Assembly: GCA_945952425.1 (NCBI GenBank)
Contig: CAMFIX010000161.1
Span: forward strand, 1 to 6,852
Length of the DNA: 6,852 nucleotides
Direction: 5' to 3'
Source: an uncultured Pseudorhodobacter sp.
GTDB lineage: Bacteria; Pseudomonadota; Alphaproteobacteria; Rhodobacterales; Rhodobacteraceae
A program made the translations under genes and the position numbers. This document shows positions 1 through 4,796 of the stretch, piece after piece; position 1 is the stretch's first letter; every line of letters begins with the position of its first letter. The notes below the pieces were generated by a model. That model saw only the letters and a list, made by a program, of their open reading frames with translations. It did not search any database and was not told the origin of the DNA.

Positions 1-36
1 GTGCAATCGGGCGGCGAGGATGAGGTTCTGCAATGA
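1..36 (+). CDS. 3' end of an unidentified upstream gene (partial)
   Basis: Reading from base 1 gives eleven codons (VQSGGEDEVLQ) and a TGA at 34-36. That stop overlaps the ATG of the next gene as ATGA, the usual sign of translationally coupled genes, which is the main reason to accept it as real. The fragment is too short to identify. In Rhodobacteraceae I recall a LON substrate-binding-domain protein often sitting directly before this type of Trm112 gene, so that is a reasonable guess, but it rests on remembered gene order and not on the residues seen. Confidence 0.5.
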   Translation: MQSGGEDEVLQ

Positions 37-215
37 GCCCGCCCGATTTCGACCGCCGCATGCTGGAGGCGCTGGTCTGCCCCCAGACCCAGACGACCTT
101 GCGCTACGATGCCGAGCGGCAAGAGCTGGTCTCGATGGCGGCGGGCCTGGCCTTTCCGATCCGCGACGGCATTCCCGTGATGCTGCTGAGCGCGGCGCGC
201 GAAATCGGCGGCTGA
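33..215 (+). CDS. Trm112 family protein (UPF0434/YcaR-like)
   Basis: A 60-residue protein of the Trm112/UPF0434 family, the family's usual bacterial length. The recognisable parts are the N-terminal LEALVCPQTQTTLRYD segment (about 11-26), where family members carry a zinc-knuckle-like CPxC, and the C-terminal AFPIRDGIPVMLLSAAR segment (about 40-56), matching the family's (Y/F)PIRDGIPxML signature. Only one cysteine (Cys16) is present, so a four-cysteine zinc site cannot form; as I recall, many alphaproteobacterial members share this loss. In eukaryotes and archaea Trm112 is a small partner that stabilises and activates RNA and protein methyltransferases; the role of the bacterial versions is poorly defined. 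The start is supported by a TGAGG ribosome-binding site at 21-25, seven bases before the ATG, and by the ATGA overlap with the preceding gene. Probably cytoplasmic. Confidence 0.85.
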   Translation: MSPPDFDRRMLEALVCPQTQTTLRYDAERQELVSMAAGLAFPIRDGIPVMLLSAAREIGG

Positions 216-332
216 GGCGAAAAGGCGCGGGTGGCCATCAAAATAAGGTCAGCGGGGCCTGCGGGGCTTGACTCGCGCGCCCGCTTCCGGTTGGTGCGAA
301 AATCGCAACAATTCACAGTCCGGAACGGCGTC

Positions 333-1190
333 GTGACCCAACTTTACCAATTGGCCCCCAAACTGGCCGCCCTTGTCTTGATCGCGACCCTGTCGGCCTG
401 CGGCGCCCCCAAGAAGGTCGAGGAAGCGCCGCCCGTCGCCGTCCCGGGCTATGAGGCGCTGACCGACAACGGCTTCGACATTCCCGCCGTCGATCCCGAC
501 TTGCTGAAGGACGGCTATCAGAAGGTCGAGGTCGCCTATGCCGGCGACGAGGCGCCGGGGACCATCGTGGTCGACCCCTTCGCCCGCAAGCTTTACCTGG
601 TCGAAGAGGGCGGCATGGCGACGCGCTATGGCATCGCGGTCGGGCGCCAGGGCCTGTCGTTCCGCGGCACCGGCGTCGTCGGGCGCAAGGAGGAATGGCC
701 CTCCTGGACCCCCACCGCCAATATGGTGCGCACCCGGCCGGATCTTTACCTGGAATATGCCGGCGGCAAGTCGGGCGGGCTGGACAACCCCTTGGGCGCG
801 CGGGCGATGTATCTGTATCGCAATGGCAAGGACAGCATGTTCCGCATCCATGGCACGATCGAGAATGCCTCGATCGGCCATGCGACCTCGGCCGGCTGCA
901 TCCGGCTGTTCAACCAGGATGCCATCGACCTTTACGAGAAGGTGAAGATCGGCACCAAGATCAAGGTGCGGACGCTGGAGGAAAGCATCGCGGCGGAAGG
1001 GCCCTATATGGACAATGCCTTCGGCCGCGCGGTGCCGGATACGCCGGAGAACCAGGCGCAGAAGGTGAAGGACGAGGCGGCGATTGCCGAGGCCGCGGCG
1101 AAAGACCCGGAATTCGCGGCCAAGCTTGCGGCGGCCGAAGAGGCAGAGCGCCGGGCGATGCTGCAGGCGGCGGCTGCGGGCGGCAAGTAA
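333..1190 (+). CDS. L,D-transpeptidase family lipoprotein (YkuD/ErfK domain)
   Basis: A predicted 285-residue cell-envelope enzyme. I chose the GTG at 333 because it gives a compact lipoprotein signal: Lys10, a hydrophobic run, then the lipobox L20-S-A-C23; in-frame starts at 231 or 294 would add an unnatural leader. Only a weak GGAACGG (322-328) precedes it. Cys23 is followed by Gly, so under E. coli rules nothing would hold it in the inner membrane. A variable linker runs to about residue 73. The YkuD domain spans about 74-214 and has the catalytic signature His173 ... Ser186-Ala-Gly-Cys189-Ile-Arg191, with Cys189 as nucleophile. Such enzymes make 3-3 peptidoglycan crosslinks or attach proteins to peptidoglycan; which applies here is not visible. 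Residues about 215-285 form an Ala/Glu/Lys-rich, probably helical tail beyond the usual fold. The gene stands alone, 117 bases after the Trm112 gene, and is followed by hairpins. Confidence 0.9.
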   Translation: MTQLYQLAPKLAALVLIATLSACGAPKKVEEAPPVAVPGYEALTDNGFDIPAVDPDLLKDGYQKVEVAYAGDEAPGTIVVDPFARKLYLVEEGGMATRYGIAVGRQGLSFRGTGVVGRKEEWPSWTPTANMVRTRPDLYLEYAGGKSGGLDNPLGARAMYLYRNGKDSMFRIHGTIENASIGHATSAGCIRLFNQDAIDLYEKVKIGTKIKVRTLEESIAAEGPYMDNAFGRAVPDTPENQAQKVKDEAAIAEAAAKDPEFAAKLAAAEEAERRAMLQAAAAGGK

Positions 1191-1232
1191 GGGGCCTCGG
1201 CCAAAGGCCTCGGCCCGCGCGGCGGCCCGTGG

Positions 1233-1253
1233 GCGGAGGGGCGACCCCTCCGC
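1233..1253 (+). terminator. GC-rich hairpin after the L,D-transpeptidase gene
   Basis: A perfect 9-bp stem, GCGGAGGGG (1233-1241) with CCCCTCCGC (1245-1253), closed by a three-base CGA loop, 43 bases after the stop codon. No T-run follows, so it is not a textbook intrinsic terminator; it could end transcription with help, or protect the mRNA 3' end. The same hairpin-plus-ACCTCCCC pattern recurs at 1285-1314. Bases 1193-1215 before it hold GGCCTCGGCC twice as a direct repeat, split by AAA. Confidence 0.4.
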
Positions 1254-1284
1254 ACCTCCCCCGCGCTGCGCCTGGGGCTGAGCG

Positions 1285-1335
1285 CTGGAGGGGCCGGCCC
1301 CTCCAGACCTCCCCGGGATATTTGGGCAAATGTGA
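1285..1335 (+). repeat. Gene-end element copy 1: palindromic hairpin plus ATATTTGGGCAAATGTGA core
   Basis: Bases 1285-1306 are a perfect 22-bp palindrome that can fold as a 9-bp stem (CTGGAGGGG with CCCCTCCAG) around CCGG. It is followed by ACCTCCCC and then the core ATATTTGGGCAAATGTGA at 1318-1335. The stretch 1311-1335 (CCCCGGG plus the core) is identical over 25 bases to 4505-4529. The core contains a small dyad, ATTTG-GG-CAAAT. The element lies after the L,D-transpeptidase stop and reads in that gene's direction. I take it for a dispersed intergenic repeat typical of Rhodobacteraceae; a role in ending transcription or stabilising mRNA is inference. Confidence 0.75.
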
Positions 1336-1397
1336 AAGCAGCGAGTCTGCGCGAGGTTGACGCGGGGCTTCGCAGCAAGGGCGGATCGCCCCCCATC

Positions 1398-1748
1398 TTA
1401 CCCCAGGACGACGTAATCCTTCAGCGTGGGCTCGATGCAGCGCCAGGAGCCCTTGAAGCCCGGGCGGATCAGGTAGCTGTCGCCGGGGGCGAGCCTTGTC
1501 TCTGCGCCGGTCTCGTCGACCAGGACCGAGAGGCCTTCGAGGATGCGGATATATTCCCATTCGACGTAATCGACCCGCCATTCTCCCGTGGTCGTATGCC
1601 AGAGCCCGGCGTAAAGCGTTCCGCGCTCTTCCAGGTTCCAGGTGGTGTGGACGGGATCGCCCGCGATGACCCTTTCGGCCGCGGGACGGGTGATTTCGGG
1701 CGTGACGCCCTGGCGGGTGAGTTTGACCAGATGTTCCATGGTCGGCAT
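1398..1748 (-). CDS. Small cupin-domain protein (Cupin_3/DUF861-like)
   Basis: A 116-residue single-domain protein from the ATG at 1748. Other in-frame starts are the TTG at 1775 (125 aa, with a weak AAAGAG upstream) and the ATG at 1739 (113 aa); none has a strong ribosome-binding site, so the start is uncertain by a few residues. The fold assignment rests on the pattern WRVDYVEWEYIRILEG (about 57-72), then PGDSYLIRPGFKGSW (about 88-102), which match the two conserved strands of Cupin_3 proteins such as ureidoglycine aminohydrolase-like members. The histidines of the classical cupin metal motif are absent from both strands, so a metal-dependent reaction is not supported by sequence. Substrate and role are unknown. 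It is transcribed away from panB and converges on the L,D-transpeptidase gene. It appears cytoplasmic, with no signal or membrane segment. Confidence 0.8.
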   Translation of the reverse strand: MPTMEHLVKLTRQGVTPEITRPAAERVIAGDPVHTTWNLEERGTLYAGLWHTTTGEWRVDYVEWEYIRILEGLSVLVDETGAETRLAPGDSYLIRPGFKGSWRCIEPTLKDYVVLG

Positions 1749-1775
1749 TTCGGCAGGGGCGGGCGCCGGGGTCAA

Positions 1776-1800
1776 GGGCTCTTTGCGGGGGCTCTTTGCG
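1776..1800. repeat. 12-base direct repeat in the cupin/panB divergent region
   Basis: GGGCTCTTTGCG occurs at 1776-1787 and again at 1789-1800, separated by one G (13-base period). It lies about 80 bases before the panB start and just upstream of the cupin start, where both promoters would be expected. I see no convincing sigma-70 -35/-10 pair in this gap. It may be a repeated regulator site or a simple local duplication; the sequence alone cannot decide. Confidence 0.5.
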
Positions 1801-1881
1801 CTGCAATGCGGCGTAACAATCTTGCGAAGCGGGGGGATTCATGCCCATATCCCGGGCGTGGAGCAAAGCGGAGCCTGAAAG

Positions 1882-2715
1882 ATGAGCGCAACCCCGTCCA
1901 TGGGCCTCCGCCCGGCGCTGCCGCCCGACATCGCGGCCCTGAAGGGTCAAAGGCCGATCGTCATGCTGACCGCCTATACGGCGCCGATGGCGCGGCTGGT
2001 CGATGCGCATTGCGACGTGGCGCTGGTGGGCGATTCGCTCGGCATGGTGCTGCATGGCCTGCCCTCGACCCTGGGCGTCACGATGGAGATGATGATCCTG
2101 CATGGCCGCGCGGTGATGCGGGGGCTGACCCGGGCCATGTGCGTGATCGACATGCCCTTCGGGTCGTATGAGGAGAGCCCGGAGCAGGCCTTCCGCAATG
2201 CGGCCCGGCTGGTGGCCGAGACCGGCGCCCCGGCGGTGAAGCTGGAGGGCGGGGCGCATATGGCCGAGACCATCGCTTTCCTGACCGCGCGCGGCATTCC
2301 GGTGATGGCCCATGTCGGGCTGACGCCCCAGGCGGTGAACACTTTGGGCGGCTACAAGGTCGTGGGGCGCGAGGCGGAAGCGGCGCGGGTGATGGAGGAT
2401 GCAAGGGCTGTCGAGGCGGCTGGCGCCTTTGCCGTGGTGATCGAGAAAGTGCCGATGGGGCTTGCCGCGCGGATCACGCAAGGGCTGGCCATCCCGACCA
2501 TCGGCATCGGCGCGGGCCCCGATTGCGACGGGCAGGTGCTGGTGGTGGACGATATGCTGGGGCTTTTCACCGATTTCCGGCCGAAGTTCGTGAAACGCTA
2601 TGCCGACCTGGGCCAGGGCGCCGCCGCGGCCATCGCGGATTATGCCGACGACGTGCGCGCCCGCCGCTTCCCCACGCGCGAGCATGGCTTTGCCGATGTG
2701 GTGAAGCCGAAATGA
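1882..2715 (+). CDS. panB: 3-methyl-2-oxobutanoate hydroxymethyltransferase (ketopantoate hydroxymethyltransferase)
   Basis: PanB transfers the one-carbon unit of 5,10-methylenetetrahydrofolate to 3-methyl-2-oxobutanoate (alpha-ketoisovalerate), forming ketopantoate, the first committed step of pantothenate and CoA synthesis, in the cytoplasm. The 277-residue length is close to the family norm (about 265-280). Conserved blocks are MLTAYTAPMARLVD (28-41), the metal-binding VGDSLGMVLHG with Asp51 and DMPFGSY with Asp90, KLEGG with Lys120 and Glu122, VMAHVGLTPQ (141-150), the catalytic-base region VIEKVP with Glu188, and PTIGIGAGPDCDGQVLV (205-221). These correspond to E. coli Asp45, Asp84, Lys112, Glu114 and Glu181. 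GGAG at 1870-1873 lies eight bases before the ATG, giving an acceptable ribosome-binding site. The stop overlaps the panC start by four bases (ATGA). The 133-base gap to the divergent cupin gene should hold the promoter of the pan unit. Confidence 0.97.
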   Translation: MSATPSMGLRPALPPDIAALKGQRPIVMLTAYTAPMARLVDAHCDVALVGDSLGMVLHGLPSTLGVTMEMMILHGRAVMRGLTRAMCVIDMPFGSYEESPEQAFRNAARLVAETGAPAVKLEGGAHMAETIAFLTARGIPVMAHVGLTPQAVNTLGGYKVVGREAEAARVMEDARAVEAAGAFAVVIEKVPMGLAARITQGLAIPTIGIGAGPDCDGQVLVVDDMLGLFTDFRPKFVKRYADLGQGAAAAIADYADDVRARRFPTREHGFADVVKPK

Positions 2716-3509
2716 TCTTGCGCCGGGTCGAGGAGTTGCGGACCCTGGCCCGCGGCTGGAAGCGCGAGGGCGTCGTGGGCCTGGTGCCGACGATGGGGGC
2801 GCTGCATGCGGGGCATCTCTCGCTGGTCCGGGCGGCCAAGGCGGGGGCGGACCGGGTGATCGTGACGATCTTCGTCAACCCGCGGCAGTTCAACTCGCCC
2901 GCCGATCTGGAGAAATATCCGCGTACCGAGGCGGCGGATGCCGCTTTGCTGGCGCCCCTGGGCGTCGATGCGATCTTCATCCCCGCACCGGAAGAGGTCT
3001 ATCCGCCGGGTTTTGCGACCGAAGTGACCGTGCAGGGCGTGGCTTTGCCCCTGGAGGGCGCGCTGCGGCCCGGCCATTTCGCGGGGGTGGCGACCGTGGT
3101 GACCAAGCTGTTCGGCATGACCCAGGCCGATCGTGCCTGGTTCGGCGAAAAGGACTGGCAGCAGCTGCAGGTCATCCGCCGCATGGTCGCCGACCTGAAT
3201 CTCCCGGTCGAGGTTCTGGGCGTGCCGACCTTGCGCGACCCCGACGGGCTTGCCATGTCCTCGCGCAACGCGAGGCTCTCGCCCGAGGCCCGGGCCGCGG
3301 CGCCCGCGCTTTACGCCTGGATGCAGCGCATGGCGGCGGGCGAGACGGGCGCCGAGGCGGGCCTTCTGGCGGCAGGCTTCGAGCGGGTGGAATACCTGGC
3401 CTTCCACGACGCCGAAACCCTGGGCCCGCCGCGCCCCGGCCGCCCGCGGCGCCTTCTGGCCGCGGCCTGGATCGGGGGCGTGCGGCTGATCGACAATATC
3501 GCGGCTTGA
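2712..3509 (+). CDS. panC: Pantothenate synthetase (pantoate--beta-alanine ligase)
   Basis: PanC activates pantoate with ATP as pantoyl-adenylate and joins it to beta-alanine, giving pantothenate, AMP and pyrophosphate. The 265-residue protein has the family signatures in order: PTMGALHAGHLSLV (26-39) with the HIGH-type His32 and His35, FVNPRQFN (54-61), RPGHFAGVATVVTKLF (119-134), FGEKDWQQL (144-152) with Lys147, and the KMSKS-type segment DGLAMSSRNARLS (178-190). It is slightly shorter than the common 280 residues, mostly toward the C-terminus; Trp149 stands where Tyr is more usual. The ATG at 2712 overlaps the panB stop as ATGA, so translational coupling is likely; the open frame extends further upstream (to 2523) inside panB, but that extension only repeats panB in another frame. 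A ketopantoate reductase, needed between PanB and PanC, is not in this window. Confidence 0.97.
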   Translation: MILRRVEELRTLARGWKREGVVGLVPTMGALHAGHLSLVRAAKAGADRVIVTIFVNPRQFNSPADLEKYPRTEAADAALLAPLGVDAIFIPAPEEVYPPGFATEVTVQGVALPLEGALRPGHFAGVATVVTKLFGMTQADRAWFGEKDWQQLQVIRRMVADLNLPVEVLGVPTLRDPDGLAMSSRNARLSPEARAAAPALYAWMQRMAAGETGAEAGLLAAGFERVEYLAFHDAETLGPPRPGRPRRLLAAAWIGGVRLIDNIAA

Positions 3510-3552
3510 AAGGCTGTCGCCGCGGGATTAGCTGAAAGCGGGGAGGCCCAAA

Positions 3553-3810
3553 ATGTTGAAGATGATCTTCCTCTGGCTCGTCGTCCTGCCGCTGGTGCAT
3601 TGGCTGGTGGCGGTCTATTCGCGCTCGGTCCGGCGCGAGGCTTTGGAGCGCGACTTCGACGATGGGGGAGAGCCGGGCACCCGCGAAGCCTTCATCGCCC
3701 AAGGCATGGCCGCGTATGAACATTCGCTGAGGAAGAAGATTCTCGTCCTGGTCTATGTCATTCCCATTCTGGCCGTGGTGGTGATCGCCTGGGCCGTCAA
3801 CCACAATTGA
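3553..3810 (+). CDS. Small two-helix membrane protein, function unknown
   Basis: An 85-residue protein with a strong ribosome-binding site (GGGAGG at 3541-3546, six bases before the ATG). Two hydrophobic segments are clear: residues about 4-22 and about 62-82. They are separated by a charged stretch of about 40 residues (Arg/Glu/Asp-rich, including SRSVRREALERDF and the GGEPGTREAF turn), so both ends should lie on the same side of the membrane. Basic residues flank the inner ends of both helices (RSVRR, RKK), which by the positive-inside rule places the middle loop in the cytoplasm. It starts 43 bases after panC, and its stop is seven bases before the DUF1523 gene, so it may be part of one transcript. 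I recall similar small proteins in other Rhodobacteraceae, sometimes named as efflux pumps; nothing seen here supports a transport role. Confidence 0.85.
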   Translation: MLKMIFLWLVVLPLVHWLVAVYSRSVRREALERDFDDGGEPGTREAFIAQGMAAYEHSLRKKILVLVYVIPILAVVVIAWAVNHN

Positions 3811-3817
3811 GGCCGCG

Positions 3818-4420
3818 ATGCGCAAGGTGAAGTGGATTTTCCGGGCTGTGCTCGCCCTGATCGTGGCGATTCTTCTGTGGTACACGCTGCCCCAGCACGA
3901 TGTGGTGCGCATCACCGAAGTCTATAACCGGATCACGACCGTCTCCTGGGCGAACCGGATGTTCTATGCCTCGCCCGACAGCGGCACGGCCGAGGGCACC
4001 GACAGCCGCGACGTGCGCTTCATCTCGGCCGCCTTCAACGACGGCTCGGTGACGGTCTATCGCAACGAGGACACCGGCTGGATCTGGCCGCCCTACTTCA
4101 AATACGACAGCTCGAACCTGCAGGCGGTGGCGTCGAACCTGAAGGGCGACAAATGGGTGATGGTGACGCGCTATGGCTGGCGGATGCCCTGGCTGTCGAT
4201 CTATCCCAACGCGATCCGCATCTCCGAGGTCTCGGGGCCGGATTACACCTATTTCCCCTGGCTGAACCTGGTCATCATCGCGCTTCTGCTGGGCCTGGTC
4301 TTCTGGGTGCGCGCCATGTGGCTGCAGTTCTGGGAGCGGATGGTCGACCCGGCGGTGGCCAATGTGCAAGAGGCGGGCGACCGGACCAGGGGCTGGTTCC
4401 AGAGGCTCTTCCGCCGCTGA
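3818..4420 (+). CDS. DUF1523 family membrane protein
   Basis: A 200-residue protein that I recognise as DUF1523 by its conserved blocks: LPQHDVVRITEVYNR (24-38), RDVRFISA (64-71), VYRNEDTGWIWPPYFKYDSSNLQA (80-103), TRYGWRMPWLSIYPNAI (117-133) and the C-terminal VRAMWLQFWERMVDPA (164-179). A membrane helix at about 7-22 follows the basic MRKVKWIFR start, and a second lies at about 149-166, so residues about 23-148 probably face the periplasm with both ends in the cytoplasm. The C-terminus is basic (GWFQRLFRR). No catalytic motif is visible, and I know of no established function for the family. The start is seven bases after the preceding stop with no clear ribosome-binding site, which suggests coupling to the 85-aa gene. 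The unusually high Trp/Tyr content of the periplasmic part is a family trait. Confidence 0.88.
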   Translation: MRKVKWIFRAVLALIVAILLWYTLPQHDVVRITEVYNRITTVSWANRMFYASPDSGTAEGTDSRDVRFISAAFNDGSVTVYRNEDTGWIWPPYFKYDSSNLQAVASNLKGDKWVMVTRYGWRMPWLSIYPNAIRISEVSGPDYTYFPWLNLVIIALLLGLVFWVRAMWLQFWERMVDPAVANVQEAGDRTRGWFQRLFRR

Positions 4421-4425
4421 ACGGA

Positions 4426-4441
4426 GCGCCTAGGCAGGCGC
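4426..4441 (+). terminator. Small hairpin just after the DUF1523 stop
   Basis: A 6-bp stem, GCGCCT (4426-4431) with AGGCGC (4436-4441), around an AGGC loop, begins six bases after the stop codon and is followed by AAGTTTATC. The T-run is only three bases long, so this is at best a weak terminator. Confidence 0.3.
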
Positions 4442-4480
4442 AAGTTTATCCCTCGGCTGCGGCATGCGCCTCCGCCTCAG

Positions 4481-4529
4481 CGGGGGGCGCCGCCCCCCGA
4501 GACCCCCCGGGATATTTGGGCAAATGTGA
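4481..4529 (+). repeat. Gene-end element copy 2: GC hairpin plus ATATTTGGGCAAATGTGA core
   Basis: An 8-bp stem, CGGGGGGC (4481-4488) with GCCCCCCG (4492-4499), is followed by AGACC and then a 25-base stretch (4505-4529) identical to 1311-1335, ending in ATATTTGGGCAAATGTGA. It lies 60 bases after the DUF1523 stop and reads in that gene's direction. The hairpin sequence differs from copy 1 while the spacing and the core are kept, which points to conservation of structure. Function is inferred only: 3'-end formation, mRNA protection or a dispersed repeat. Confidence 0.75.
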
Positions 4530-4541
4530 TGGGACAGGGGG

Positions 4542-4572
4542 GGCAAGGCCAAGCCTATCGGGGCGCCTTGCC
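4542..4572. repeat. Inverted repeat in the DUF1523/pheT gap
   Basis: GGCAAGGC (4542-4549) pairs with GCCTTGCC (4565-4572) across a 15-base loop. It sits between the second repeat copy and the main terminator-like hairpin. It may be part of the 3'-end structure of the upstream transcript or chance in GC-rich DNA. The rest of the gap (about 4573-4630 and 4731-4796) shows no recognisable gene or site. Confidence 0.3.
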
Positions 4573-4630
4573 TCATGGCGCGATTCCCTCCCCGGCGGCC
4601 CCCTCCTGCCTAGGTGCCCGCGGTTCTGCC

Positions 4631-4672
4631 AAAGAGAAAGAGGCGCCCCATCCGCGGCGCCCTTTTCTCTTT
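4631..4672. terminator. Bidirectional intrinsic terminator-like hairpin between convergent genes
   Basis: AAAGAGAAA (4631-4639) pairs with TTTCTCTTT (4664-4672), and GGCGCC (4642-4647) pairs with GGCGCC (4656-4661), with one G-T wobble and one mismatch between the two parts and an eight-base loop. On either strand the 5' arm is A-rich, the top of the stem is GC-rich and the 3' arm is T-rich, which is the layout of a terminator working in both directions. Its place between the convergent DUF1523 and pheT genes fits this. It is by far the most A/T-rich structured stretch in the gap. Confidence 0.75.
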
Positions 4673-4722
4673 CATACTTGCCCAAATACTCGCGGGGGGC
4701 ACGGGGGGCAGACGGCCCCCCG
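4672..4722 (-). repeat. Gene-end element copy 3 (inverted): GC hairpin plus TATTTGGGCAAGTATGA core
   Basis: Read on the minus strand, an 8-bp stem CGGGGGGC/GCCCCCCG (4722-4715 with 4709-4702, five-base loop) is followed by a second C-run and then TATTTGGGCAAGTATGA (4688-4672). It shares 11 bases, TATTTGGGCAA, with copies 1 and 2 and has the same order of parts. It lies 75 bases after the pheT stop and reads in the pheT direction, so all three copies have the same orientation relative to the gene before them. Its last base touches the bidirectional hairpin. Confidence 0.65.
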
Positions 4723-4796
4723 CCGTGGCGCCAGACGACCGGCCAACGGCGGCGTCAGGCCGAGGGTGGGGCCAGACGCGCCCTCGGGACGGCGCC

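Noticed and set aside
268..296. TTGACT as a possible -35 box before the L,D-transpeptidase gene
   Set aside because: The -35 match is good, but at 17-18 bases spacing there is only TTGGTG or TGGTGC, which is a poor -10 box; a promoter call would be guesswork.
1320..1335. ATTTGGGCAAAT dyad and TGTGA as an FNR- or CRP-type operator
   Set aside because: The half-sites and spacing fit neither TTGAT-N4-ATCAA nor TGTGA-N6-TCACA, and the copies sit after genes, not before them.
1332..2171. Plus-strand open frame (279 codons) opposite the cupin gene and into panB
   Set aside because: It is the reverse of the cupin gene followed by panB in a wrong frame; no family signature or ribosome-binding site supports it.
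961..2685. Long minus-strand open frame (574 codons) across the cupin and panB genes
   Set aside because: It runs antisense to panB and overlaps the cupin gene in another frame. Its translation is low-complexity Arg/Pro/Gly/His typical of shadow frames in GC-rich DNA, with no recognisable domain.
2523..2711. N-terminal extension of panC by 63 codons
   Set aside because: It lies wholly within panB in another frame; the ATG at 2712 with the ATGA overlap gives a normal PanC N-terminus.
3172..3915. Minus-strand open frame (247 codons) across panC and the 85-aa gene
   Set aside because: It is antisense to three well-supported plus-strand genes and its composition is shadow-like (Arg/Pro-rich).
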